DNA from: Ashinkailepas kermadecensis
Lineage: Eukaryota > Arthropoda > Thecostraca > Neolepadidae
Direction: 5' to 3'
DNA: 64,000 nt
Assembly (NCBI GenBank): GCA_034440615.1
Contig: JAOTOM010004352.1
Span: 124,001 to 188,000, forward strand
Shown here: positions 11,985-22,036 of the stretch, piece by piece
Layout of the letters: every line of letters begins with the position of its first letter
How positions within the stretch are numbered: the first letter of the stretch is position 1
The notes under the pieces: model-generated
What the model was told of the DNA's origin: nothing
Databases searched by the model: none
Seen by the model: only the letters and a program-made list of their open reading frames with translations
Position numbers and translations under genes: made by a program

Positions 11985-12265
11985 TGCTGGAAAGAACCGG
12001 AGAAGCGGGCCGGGGAAGGGGACCAGGGGACCGAGGAATGAAAACGGAAGGGGAACGTTGGATGGACCCAAGCAACGGGGGCGAGGAAACGAACTGAAGA
12101 AGGGGAGCGGATAATGGGATCGAGAAAATGAATCGGGGAGGAGTACGCAGAAGTACACCGGGAAAGGGCACCGTGGGATGGGACCGTGGACAGGGACCGG
12201 CCAGTGCAGCCGGGGAAGCGGACCGGAGACGGAACCGGAATGGGAAGCGGGGAGTGGAACTTGTC
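11985..12265 (+). repeat. purine-rich tract (polypurine strand bias)
   Basis: The plus strand is dominated by G and A in degenerate AAGGGGACCGG-like units (GAAGCGGGCCGGGGAAGGGG and similar). The complementary open frame is a Pro/Arg/Ser-rich artefact. It is in an unk intron. Confidence 0.7.
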
Positions 12266-12540
12266 AAGGACGTATTAAGTGTATTAGTTCATTGTCATCT
12301 ATCATCACGGAAGCGACGACGAGTTCATACCACGGGGCCACGACTGGATGCCTAACCTGTCAAGTTATGCGTGCCACGGGAGCAATTTTGGTTGCCCAAT
12401 CTGCTCCGCGGAGTTCATCATTGGCGGCTGTTGACGCTGAAGGGGAAGAATCCCTCCCCAGCCGGTGCTGGTACAACGATTGGTCCGCTCCCCACACCGT
12501 GAACTGAATGCTGGCGCGCCAGCGTACAACCGTGAACAGT

Positions 12541-12660
12541 TGTGACTGAGCAGCGTCAGCTGTGACTGAGCAGCGTCAGTTGTGACTGAGCAGCGTCAGC
12601 TGTGACTGAGCAGCGTCAGCTGTGACTGAGCAGCGTCAGTTGTGACTGAGCAGCGTCAGC
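12541..12660 (+). repeat. 20-bp tandem repeat, six exact-length units
   Basis: Six units of TGTGACTGAGCAGCGTCAG followed by C or T. Nearly perfect, hence young. Confidence 0.95.
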
Positions 12661-13655
12661 TGTTTTGGTTGTGAGCGATTCAATCGTACGCGCGGCTGGT
12701 GCAACGGCTACCCTGCTGCACACACTGAATTGCCTTCATCTTTCACTTGGCTTGCAGCCCAATACAGCCTAACTTCCATGCTCATGCTCCAAATTATAGT
12801 CCATGCCCACAGCGATTATGTGCCGGTAGGGCATTCAGGTGGGAATTGAGTGTATAGAGGCTCGAATCACCGTCAGGTTTGGTCTTGAGAACCATTAACC
12901 CCGGGACTGAATATGTGTTTTGCTTAAAATTGACCTGAAATGACCTGCTACCTTCCTCCACCCAAACCGAAGCATTTACGACTGTCGGGGGAGGGGGATT
13001 GCCCACCCCCTTACGAATTACGATTGTGAGGGGGGGGGCTCAAGTCAATTTCTTCCCAAGCAATAGTGTAACCGGTCACATCTCTGTGTTGGATCTATAA
13101 GAATCCAAAAGAATCTGCATGCCAGTTTTATTCGCCGCTATTTCATCGATTTCTATGAATTATCTGATACGTTTTCCTCCTCCAATTCGTAACTGGGTTG
13201 GCTTTGGGTGATAAACTGGTGGGAGGAAGGGAAATGGATGTGGAGCGGGGGAAGGGGAAGGAGTGGTGCCAGCGTTCCTCCGAACATCAATGCTTCCCCA
13301 CCCGGGGAAATTGTCGGAAGCGTGTCTTACAGCACCAGCGTAGTGTTGTACCCAACTGGCAACACGGAGGCGGACGTGAGGCGATTCCTGCTCTGCACCC
13401 GGATCGTGCCCAATTGGTACCGTTTCCAATGTTAGCACCCTTCCAAACTGGAAGCCTCACACGTTTAGCACACGTGGTGGCCTCCTGCTGCTGACAAGCA
13501 CCGCCAAACATCACTAGTAATAATAATACATCCTAGATTTGAAGATATAATTTTGAGCTCACTTCAACCCCTCTGTGACCTCTCAAACGTCTGTAGCAGA
13601 TTCTCTTGTGAGCTTATCGAGCTCCTGTATCGACTTACCGCTGATGTTGCCGCAG

Positions 13656-13802
13656 GGTCTGCTGGGTCGCAGCGGCTCGCTGTACGGCTCCAGCGGTCTG
13701 TTCGACTTCAGCGGCAGTCCCACCAAGTCAAGTCTGGGCGCCATCGGCGGCCCGCTCATCTCGCAGAGCCCGCTCGTCGGCAACAACTTCGGTGCCGTGG
13801 AG
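13656..13802 (+). CDS. unk: unkempt exon: Gly/Ser-rich segment
   Basis: The acceptor is gttgccgcag at 13655 and the donor is GTATAG at 13803; phase 0 both sides, exactly 49 codons. It encodes GLLGRSGSLYGSSGLFDFSG, then SPTKSSLGAIGGPLISQSPL, and ends in GNNFGAVE. If the donor were not used, translation would stop at once (GTATAG), which supports splicing here. A 70-bp minisatellite follows. Confidence 0.82.
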
Positions 13803-13829
13803 GTATAGCGTGACACGCTATCACGTGTA

Positions 13830-14280
13830 GGCAGGGAGACGCGTGAGACCGTGCCTCTGTCGTAGATGCCCTCCTAGCAGTGTCGGCGGGCTGTCTGTGT
13901 GAAAGGTATGTAGGTAGCACATGGGACCCTGTCGTAGCTGCCCTCCTAGCTGTGTCGGCGTGCTGTCTGCAAGGTGTGTAGATAGCACATGGGACCCTGC
14001 TGTAGCTGCCCTCCTAGCTGTGTTGGCGGGCTGTCTATGTGTAAGGTGTGTAGGTAGCACATGGGACTCTGTCGTAGCTGCCCTCCTAGCCGTGACGGCG
14101 GGCTGTCTGTGTGGAAGGTGTGTAGGTAGCACATGGGACCCTGTCGTAGCTGCCCTCCTAGCCGTGACGGCGGGCTGTCTGTGTGGAAGGTGTGTAGGTA
14201 GCACATGAGACCGTGCTTCCCTGCTGTAGTTTCACTCCTAGCTGTGTCGGCGGGCCGTCTGTGTGGTATTCAGGTACCCC
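13830..14280 (+). repeat. minisatellite of about 70 bp
   Basis: About six units share GTAGGTAGCACATGGGACCC, GTCGTAGCTGCCCTCCTAG and GGCGGGCTGTCTGTGTG. It starts about 30 bp after the donor of unk exon 13656-13802. Confidence 0.88.
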
Positions 14281-14839
14281 TGTATACAGGTAGCTTTCTT
14301 ACCTCACAATGACAAGAACAGCCCGGACTCCTTTGTCATCCGAGTTGGTTTGTAGACTTCTGGAGGGTTTGCATGGACGATGACCGAAGGTTGATGTATA
14401 TCTCGGCTGGTGGGGGGTTGGCAACTCTTCAACACTTGTTTCAAGTGAACGTTAGAGCACGATGGTCCGTTGTACGTGCAGCCTAAAGGCCCATGTAATA
14501 TTCACAGGTATGCCAACGTGGTGTGGGTCTGGACCACGGTGTAACTGGGATCCGTGTATGGCCACTGCGCCGGCTGACGTGCGGAGCAATGTGATAGACG
14601 TCCGTGTTGTCGCACAACTGTGCCGTGTAAAGCAGTTCAGCTGACAGCCATGGTGTCTGTGTGTATGTCTCTGTGTGTATGTGAACCTCATCTGACCAAG
14701 TTGTTCTTTTCACACTACTTCATATTTTCTTCATCTCTCTCAGTATTTTCTACATTCTCTTCATCTCCAAGTCTCGAAGTGGCCACAGCTGGCCAAAGAC
14801 TTGCATTGGTAGACTGCAATGTATGGAACGTGCGTCAGC

Positions 14840-15030
14840 TGCGGCTGGGAGTGACCCCCGATAGCTGTGGTTTCCCGGGACAGCTGCGGCTGGGTGGTAA
14901 CCCCCGACAGCTGTGGTTTCCCGGGACAGCTGCGGCTGGGTGGTAACCCCCGACAGCTGTTGTTTCCCGGGACAGCTGCTCTGGGTAGTGACCCCCGACA
15001 GCTGTGCTTTCCCGCAGCGGCTGTGGAAGT
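14840..15030 (+). repeat. minisatellite of about 47 bp
   Basis: Four units with CAGCTGCGGCTGGGTGGTAA and CCCCCGACAGCTGTGGTTTC. It is upstream of the coiled-coil exon of unk. Confidence 0.85.
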
Positions 15031-15244
15031 GTGACAGCAGCTGCGTGGCTGACCCACGTGGACGACTCTGATAAGTGGGACGGTGGTCGTGGCGTGTATG
15101 CCAGCTGTTGCAGGTAGAACGGCTGCAGCTGACAGCTGTGGCCTGTAGACGAGCTGCGCAGCGGGCGGCTGCGATATGTGTGACAACCGCTGTATGAAGG
15201 ACAACTGTGACGAACAGGACGGCCGACGATTGTCTCTCCGGCAG

Positions 15245-15447
15245 ATGCAGCGGCTGCGAGAGGAGCTGGCGCAGAACCGACTCAAGCTGGGCCAGTGGGA
15301 GGACTCGCTGCTGCAGGCTCGCACCGCGTGCGAGGCGTGGCAGCGCGAGGCCGAGGACAACAAGCTGCGCGCCAAGCGGGCCGAACAGGCGCGCGACGAC
15401 AGCCAGCGCCGACTGGCGGCGCTGCAGCGAGATATTGACGCCATCAG
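15245..15447 (+). CDS. unk: unkempt exon: coiled coil
   Basis: The acceptor is ctctccggcag at 15244 and the donor is GTGCGG at 15448; phase 0 in, phase 2 out. It encodes a heptad-rich, charged segment (MQRLREELAQNRLKLGQWED, then SLLQARTACEAWQREAEDNK) rich in R/E/Q/A, matching the C-terminal coiled coil of Unkempt. The open frame continues upstream to about 15176, so an earlier acceptor cannot be excluded. Confidence 0.82.
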
Positions 15448-15904
15448 GTGCGGTGTGGAGACGTGGCGAGGGGAGAGCAGCCCAGGTGCGGTGTGGATAC
15501 GTATGGTTGGGTGTGGGGAGAGCAGCTCAGGTGCGGTGTGGAGAGGGAGCAGGTCCGACATCACGCAGCGAGTTGGGGCTAAGCATGTTCAGATAGAATG
15601 TAGCTACTCCAAATGGAATCTTGGAAATATTATCAAGTATGATTTGCCGGAATGTTAGGCTGGATGTCGGAATTTTACGTCGGATTTCGAGGGGCATCGA
15701 GTGACGTTTAGGGACACCAGGTATAGTTGAATTATCAGATAGGATGTTGAGGTGTTGTGTCGGAGCGCTGTTTGAATTGTTCGATATGACTTGTGCATGG
15801 CGTCTGGTATGAAAGGTCTGCCGAGATGTGTAATGTCGCGTGGTCTGTCTGGACATCAGTTAGTGTGCCTTGACAGTGGACTGTGTGGTGTGACCTATTG
15901 TCAG

Positions 15905-16013
15905 GTCGGAGCTTCACGTCGTGCGGCCTGTCGCTGACCTCGACTCTCTGTCCGTCAACGCTCTCACCACACTGAAGTCCCAGTTGGGCGCCGACCTGGA
16001 GCGGCTAGACAAG
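15905..16013 (+). CDS. unk: unkempt exon: end of coiled coil
   Basis: The acceptor is cctattgtcag at 15904 and the donor is GTAAGA at 16014; phase 2 in, phase 0 out. It encodes VADLDSLSVNALTTLKSQLG followed by ADLERLDK, the L-x2-L-x3-L pattern that precedes the C-terminal RING in other Unkempt proteins. Confidence 0.85.
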
Positions 16014-17385
16014 GTAAGACCTGACACAACTCTGCAACCACTGGTGCCAGGTAAATGGCATCCGAAATCCAATTCCAGTAAGTTATCTGCCCTCTTGGCA
16101 AACATTGGACCTCACGTCGTTCCCAAACTTGTGCGTATTTCGTGTCAATTCTAGAGCGATTTCTGCCTTGCTCTTTCAATTCGATGGCACCTAGTACAAT
16201 AATGCTTAATTAGGTCCCAATTTGTCATCGTCATGCCACATGGGGACGAGTGGTCTAGGGGTAAGATGCTCGTCTCACAATCGAAAGGTTGTGGGTTCGA
16301 GTCTCACCTGTCGCTACTCTTCGCCCGCGACCAATCGGCGTGAGAGGTTGGCGACGCTACATGACTCAATGGTCGACGTGTCGTAAAACCAATAACCAAC
16401 CATCGTCATGCCACAGCGACACATCATTGGTGAAATAGTGTAGATACTCCATCCCCTGACCACAATCGACACCTCTCTCAGAGAAGCTCAACATCCCGCT
16501 TCTTGATGGGTGCTTATGAAGTCTTCATGCTTAATTTCTAACAGTATTTCATGAATAAGTGTCATGCTTGTCCTCACCATTACGGATTGTGACACACGAA
16601 CATGTAGCATATTTTCAGGTAACGGGATTGCCCATGCTGTGATGTGTTGTACCATTCCAGTTTATAGCATAGGCATACTCGTTGCTATGATGAACATAGG
16701 TATCCCTAAATTAGGTGTCTCAAGGGAAGCCAAGAACGGTACGCATGTAAGCGGGCTATTTGATCTAAAGTGGGTTTGTAGGAGCTTAGGAGATATTTTA
16801 ACGTCAAATTTCGACATCCTATTGTACTCGTTTCGACACCTCACACCTGTCGAAATACCACTATTTTAACACTGTCTTGACATCTGGTTGTGGTGTCAGA
16901 TTTTAGGCCAGTCCGTATAGTTTCACGAAGCGGAAGGGCTGGTCATATGTGATCAAGATAGCAATATCGGATGGCCAGTGCACATGCAATTCACCACGTC
17001 ACTGTGTGCACCAAGCATCCAATGATCCCAGTTAACGGCTGCGAAGCTAGTTGACCGTCCGATTTATGCCCCAAATGCGACGGTGAATCTGTGTGATAGC
17101 GGTATGATTGCTAAATCCGGCTGATAGCTGAGATTTGGTCTGTATATAGTTGCTGTTCTCTTGACTTGTCGCCAGCTATCCAACACACTGTGCCAGTACC
17201 GAGATAAAGCGAGGTCAGTGGTGTGCAAGCTCCTGGCGATAAGAAGCTGCTTTGGTGCATATTATTTGTGGTCGTGTCAGAGCCGTGCTGAACAGAGCCT
17301 CCTCACGAGCGTGAACAATCCCGTGTGCTGCACTGATCGGTTCCGCTGCTGCTGGCCGTACTAGCGTGGACCGTTCCTGTTGCAG
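16014..17385 (+). other. unk intron without recognised gene
   Basis: Holds the SINE at 16241-16400. Otherwise unique-looking sequence. A Cys-rich open stretch at 17161-17364 was examined for the missing RING finger and does not fit its spacing. Confidence 0.6.
16241..16400 (+). mobile_element. tRNA-derived SINE with perfect 15-bp target duplication
   Basis: The 5' part is tRNA-like, with A box TGGTCTAGGGG and B box GGTTCGAGTCT. The body contains CCAATCGGCGTGAGAG, TTGGCGACGCTA and GGTCGACGTGTCGTAAAA, and the tail is CCAATAACCAAC. It is flanked by identical 15-mers CATCGTCATGCCACA at 16226-16240 and 16401-16415, which fixes both ends and shows LINE-type insertion. It lies in the last recovered unk intron. 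Confidence 0.92.
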
Positions 17386-17439
17386 GCGATCATGACGCAG
17401 GTTCGTCACGCGCAGAACGCGCAGCGCTGGTTACAGTAG
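17386..17439 (+). CDS. unk: unkempt putative last exon, no RING
   Basis: The acceptor is cctgttgcag at 17385, in phase with the previous exon. It encodes AIMTQVRHAQNAQRWLQ and then TAG. The initial AI fits the usual continuation after LDK, but the Cys/His-rich RING-like finger expected next is absent. Either this is a real RING-less end, or the exon is spliced at GTTCGT (17401) into a RING exon I could not find. Confidence 0.5.
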   Translation, partial: AIMTQVRHAQNAQRWLQ

Positions 17440-19791
17440 CGTCCGGCCGACTAGGCGCCTTTTCCAATTGGGGCGCGCCGCCACCGCCGCCGTCCGTCCG
17501 CTCTGGGTGGCGGTCGGTGACGTCACCTGCAGCGGCGCAGCCGTCACCCGGGGCAGGGCAGCACCACGCACGTCACTGGTGTGGACTGAGCTGGCGCCGC
17601 CGCCGACCCGCGACCCCCGACCCCCGCCCCCGCTCCCCGCTCCCGCCCCCGCCCCCGCTCCCGCCCCCGCCCCCGGCATCTCGTGGCCACAGCCAGACGT
17701 GTGTGGTGAACTTCCCAGGAGGAGTCCTCTTCTCGACGCCCCCGTACAGCCATTTTGCGGGGCCGCCTAGAATTGGCTCGAGTTAGACTTCGAGTGGTGG
17801 GGGGAAGCGGCGCGTGCCGACACGACGAGGGGTGGAATCGTGATTGTGTTGGGCGCCCGCGGTGCGCCTTTGCCATAGTGCGGCGGTCCTCGTCTCGGAC
17901 TGGACACCCGCCGGTAGAGCTCTCGCCATGTGTAGAATCGATTGGCTTCGATGGTAGCGCCTGCGCATGAGTGCTGTACGCGTAGCGAGCGTAGCGTAGG
18001 CTGCCTACCCGTCGTAGCGAAGGCTGTCTACCCGTCGCGCAGGTGAGCAGGAAAGATGGCCGAAAAACTGCACCGAAGTCAGGTGCGACGGGTTTTTTTT
18101 AGGGGGGGGAAAGCTGTCTAAGTTGTCTCCGCGGTGCTCTATTGTGCCATGATGGCACTGCGATTCCTACGCAATTTGACACCGTTCTCTGTGGATCTGC
18201 CGGGTAATGTGACAACGCTTTGTGCGGCCCTGTTGGGTAATATGGTAGTGCTGTGCGGCTCTGTACCCTGGCCAGCGGCGGGCCTGCCGAAGTATCATTT
18301 GCGGCCGATGTCACCGCTTCTTTGTACCAGTTTATCCGCGCTTGTTGCACCGGCGACCGGCGTCCTGTGCAGAGCTCATTCGGCGGACGGTGCCGCTAGC
18401 CGACCCGGAGTGCCGCTAGCCGACCCGGAGTGCCGCTAGCCGACCCGGAGTGCCGCTAGCCGGCTCAGAGTGCCACTAGCCGGCTCCGAGTGCTGCTAGC
18501 CGACCCGGAGTGCCGCTAGCCGGCTCCGAGTGCCGCTAGCCGGCCCCGGCTGCCGCTCGGTTTATCTCCGTCGCGCCGCACGACGCTCTGACGCGGCGTG
18601 TGCGATGCTGCCGTTTTGTAAGTTGCGCCGAGTCGGCGCCGGATTCCGTGCGGCGGCGGCAGCGAGTGTTGTGGCGGTAGTGGCGGCTCCCAGACTGTCG
18701 GCTGACCCGCGGGCGTGCCCCGGGCCAGACGGAGCACCGGGTACAAGGGGCGACCTCCACCGGGGCCGCCGGGCCCGCCCGCTGCACAATACAAATATAT
18801 TTGTATCACACGAAACGGCCTGCTGATGATGGATCAGAACGCCATGGGGTCGCGGGCGTGTTGTATTTTGGACGGCTGGATTTGTTTCGTTCGATTCGAA
18901 TCGTTCCGCTGCAGCCAGGTATAGCATTCATTTGACGGTGGCTGGCCTCACTAGCGAAAGCCTAACTGACCGCCTATGGGCGTCGCGACGACAGGATGGT
19001 ACGCGCGCGCGTCCTCAGCTTCCTGTCGTTGGGAGTGAAGAAAACGACCAATCGGCAGCCAGCTTTCAGTGGGCTCGCATAAAGCCAGCCACATGAAAAT
19101 GAAAACAACGAGCGTCAAAGCTGTCCCGAGACAATTTTACTTCCACAGAACGGTTTGCATTCATACTGAATGTGCTTTCGCCAGCAGAATTGAACCCGCT
19201 TCGATCGAATATGTGACCACGGACGTTAGTTAACAATGCTTGTACTGGGCACACCAGGACATGTGAATATAGATGTAATCCATTAATGAAAATGTTCGTA
19301 AGTATCGTCGCACATGCACATGCAACTTTGATGCGGGTCACCAATGTGATGAAAGTCATATTCATCGTGTATATTTGATACATATATATGTCTTTCTTTT
19401 ACTCGCCGGGCCTCAAGAAATACGTTGAGTACGTTGTGTACTTCACTGTGTAATTATTAACCCGGTAGGCAGATTGTGAAAAGCATCGCTAACGTATAGT
19501 TTTACTTTTACTCGGCGATCACGTTCCTGACCTCACCTCTCTTCAGTCATTTTCTCGCCTCCGCTGCCTCCGTCCTCCACTTATCGCCGATTTCTGCGTA
19601 TGTCGCCGGTATCAGTTGTCCCCCCTGCCTCTCCGCACCAGCCTGGGCACCTGTCTGGTGCGGCGCTGAGATGGCGGCGGCGGCGGCGTGTGACCCTCTC
19701 CGGCGCCGGCTCCGCCCACTGGGCCCAGCCAATCAGAGGCGACGGCGCGTCGCAGCCTCGCCAGCCGCACCTGCTCCGACTCGGCGCCGGC
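17440..19791. other. unk 3' flank: GC-rich, C-tract and 20-bp repeat
   Basis: From 17560 to 17690 the plus strand is almost pure C with CCCCCGC runs, so the minus strand can form G-quadruplexes. At about 18395-18550 a 20-bp repeat GAGTGCCGCTAGCCGACCCG and variants occurs about eight times. The remainder to 19.79 kb is GC-rich then mixed, with no exon I can support. It probably contains the unk 3' UTR and CpG-rich DNA. Confidence 0.55.
18395..18550 (+). repeat. 20-bp tandem repeat
   Basis: About eight units of GAGTGCCGCTAGCCGACCCG with GGCTC variants. Confidence 0.88.
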
Positions 19792-20039
19792 GGGCGACTG
19801 GCGCAGCGCCGCCGCCAGCAGGCAGGCGGCCACCAGCAGCACCAGCAGCGCCGTGCTCAGCCACGGCCGGACGCAGCGCAGCGGGCCGCGCGGCGCGCGC
19901 TCTGAGGCGGCGCCCGGCAGCCGCAGGAAGGTGGCCGGGCAGCGGTGTCGGCCGGCCGGTGTGTTGAGCCGCGCCGGCTGCTGGGTGACAGCCGTCTGAC
20001 GGAGCGCCGCGCGGCCGCGTCCGGCCGCACTGTCCGCTG
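19792..20039 (-). CDS. possible exon with one membrane segment, unidentified
   Basis: A GC-rich minus-strand open stretch bounded by acceptor ccgtttcag (above 20039) and a donor-like GTGCGG near 19792. It encodes a basic stretch, then the hydrophobic run STALLVLLVAACLLAAAL flanked by CVRPW and RQSPAG, i.e. one transmembrane segment with a positive N-terminal flank. No start ATG is in the stretch, so it would be an internal exon. I do not recognise the family and found no partner exons. The 34-bp minisatellite that abuts its acceptor resembles the arrays at real exons, which is weak support. It could be a chance open frame in GC-rich DNA. Confidence 0.35.
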
Positions 20040-20680
20040 AAACGGCCACCTCAGGTGGTCACTGCTGCACCTCAAACGGCCGTCTTAGGTGGTCACTGCT
20101 GCACCTCAAACGGCCGCCTCAGGTGGTCACTGCTGCACCTCAAACGGCCGCCTCGGTGGTCATGCCCTCAAACGGCCGCCTCAGGTGGTCACTGCTACAC
20201 CTCAAACGGCCGCCTCAGGTGGTCACTGCTGCTCCTCAAACGGCCGCCTCAGGTGGTCACTGCTGCACCTCAAACGGCTGTCTTAGGTGGTCACTGCTGC
20301 ACCTCAAACGGCCGCCTCAGGTGGTCACTGCTGCACCTCAAACGGCCGCCTCAGGTGGTCACTGCTGCACCTCAAACGGCCGCCTCAGGTGGTCACTGCT
20401 GCACCTCAAACGGCCGCCTCAGGTGGTCACTGCTGCACCTCAAACGGCCGCCTCAGGTGGCCACTGTTGCATCTCAAACTGCCACCTCAGGTGGTCACTG
20501 CTGCACCTCAAACGGCCGCCTTAGGTGGTCACTGATGTACCGCAAACGGCCGCCTCAGGTGGTCACTGATGTACCTCAAACGGCCACCTCAGGTGGTCAC
20601 TGATGTACCTCAAACGGCCACCTCAGGTGGTCACTGATGTACCTCAAACGGCCACCTCAGGTGGTCACTGATGTTCCCCA
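20040..20680 (+). repeat. 34-bp minisatellite, about nineteen units
   Basis: Units contain GGTGGTCACTGCTGCACCTC and AAACGGCCGCCTCA. Open in several frames, but without coding character. Its left end meets the acceptor of the putative minus-strand exon at 20039. Confidence 0.92.
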
Positions 20681-20684
20681 GATC

Positions 20685-20925
20685 ACAAACCGAACACGCA
20701 CGCAATGTCACAGAGCTGGGATACCTACTGAAGCTATCCTAGGTGGTCACTGCTCCACCTCAGAGTGAGGACCGAGCACGCACGCAATATCACAAAACTG
20801 GGATACCCACTGAAACGGCCGTTTCAGGTGGTCACTGTTCTACCTCAAACCGAGGACGCACGCAATGTCGTACAGAACTAAGATACCCACTGAAACGGCC
20901 GTTTCGGACGGTCACAGCACAGTAG
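20685..20925 (+). repeat. larger repeat units of about 80 bp next to the 34-bp array
   Basis: Three diverged units share GCACGCAAT, a GGGATACCCACTGAAACGG-like stretch and GTGGTCACTG, and end with part of the 34-bp motif. Confidence 0.65.
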
Positions 20926-21892
20926 TATTACCACATGACTCCTTTGGAGCGGTTCTTTATTGGGTTGGAGGACGGGGGTAGCCATGCTAGTTGTCGGCAG
21001 TGTCACCAAAGTTCGGATGCTTCACAATATGCTCATGAACTTTTGGTAGCTTACCTATGTTTATGGTTACGTGTCATGAGGATGTCAAGGGGCATTCCCT
21101 CCACGATGCATAGTTTGTGTTCGGTACTTTTGTTAATTTTACATCAAGTGAGTTTATACCTGATGGTCCTATTATTAATTGTCACCTATCGGACTTCCAG
21201 TCACGTACCTACTTTGTAGGTATGTAGATACTCGCTACGTCCTGCCATCTGTTGGCCAGCGGCACAAGTAGCGACGGCACCCCGGCCATGTTACCAAACC
21301 TGGTACTGGTGACTCAGATTATCCCAACCATTGCCCACTAGAAAACGGCCTTGGTCACCGGTGTGTCAGCTGGCACGACGAGCGGGGAGGAGGGAGCGGA
21401 AGGTCCTGCTATCGCGAAGTTTAGGATATGATCGAGTATGCTTCGTCTACAACTCGATGTGACTGAAGGCATGCAGATGTACAGTCCGCGTGCGCAAATG
21501 GTAGCTTTCGGAGTTTGTTGAAATTATTCGGGTGCCACGGCAGTACTGCGACGGTTCACCAGGTGTGCATATAAATAAGCGGCTTTTACAGGAAAACTAA
21601 TCTGAAGCCAGACGAAGGAATGTGTTGGAACCGTGTTCGAAAGTTTTGCAAGCAAACCACGCCGGTTCATTAACCACCCTACCTCTTCCACATCGAGCCT
21701 CTGCGAATGGGCTGCGCTTGGGCTGCTTAAAAAAAAAAAAATTATCCGAGTTATTGCTGGGGTGGCTTTATGAACCAGGGTTCTATTGCTAAGCAGAGCT
21801 TGTTGCTTGAACCATGGCCCCACCGCCCGATCCATGAATTCCAGTTCAACGGCATAATTTTGACCGAGAGTTTAACGTGCCGTCAATGCACC

Positions 21893-22036
21893 GACACGGC
21901 CATCGGGCCAGCTGCCAACTGACCCTCCCAGCCGGGGGCTAAACCCGAGCGCGCGAAGCAACTCGGACCCTGTGTCGCCAGGACAGGGGAGACCAGAGCA
22001 GGCCAGCGCTCTTAACCAACTGCGCTACCGGGGCGG
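21893..22036 (-). mobile_element. tRNA-derived SINE of another family
   Basis: Reading the minus strand: CCCGGTAGCGCAGTTGGTTA (A box), GGCCTGCTCTGG, then a B-box-like GGGTCCGAGTT, followed by a GC-rich body. The anticodon region is not that of a clean tRNA. Ends are approximate. Confidence 0.55.

Larger units (their letters stand above)
373..17439 (+). other. unk: gene model: unkempt (3' part, nine exons)
   Basis: Unkempt is a cytoplasmic CCCH zinc-finger RNA-binding protein that binds UAG-type motifs in mRNA and represses translation (family knowledge). Nine exons join with matching phases: 373-575, 1070-1233, 3629-3799, 8566-8740, 10274-10512, 13656-13802, 15245-15447, 15905-16013 and 17386-17439. 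They give about 487 codons and a stop. Seen in order: the last CCCH fingers, a Ser/Pro/Gly/Ala-rich linker with the EKLRRKNSLYASMG block, an ELEREEREQ segment, a coiled coil of about 68 residues, and a short tail. The 5' exons with the first fingers lie before the window. Family members usually end in a RING-like finger; none follows here. Introns hold a hAT element, SINEs and minisatellites. Confidence 0.9.

Noticed and set aside
16241..16312. tRNA gene.
   Set aside because: It has A and B boxes but belongs to a dispersed SINE with target duplications; no clean cloverleaf supported. The same applies to the heads at 24636, 33193 and 56586.
17161..17364. Cys-rich frame near the unk 3' end as a RING finger.
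   Set aside because: Cys/His spacing does not fit a RING and its splice phases do not match.
18715..18924. Short frame with GPPGPP as a collagen-like exon.
   Set aside because: Too short, no Gly-X-Y periodicity beyond a few residues, no partner exons.
20055..20603. Open frame of 182 codons rich in TAAPQT repeats.
   Set aside because: It is the 34-bp minisatellite read through; no conserved sequence or splice context.
21440..21470. Minus-strand HIEL-stop as a possible Pdi retention signal.
   Set aside because: The nearby acceptor gives a different frame from the phase-0 end of exon 26694.
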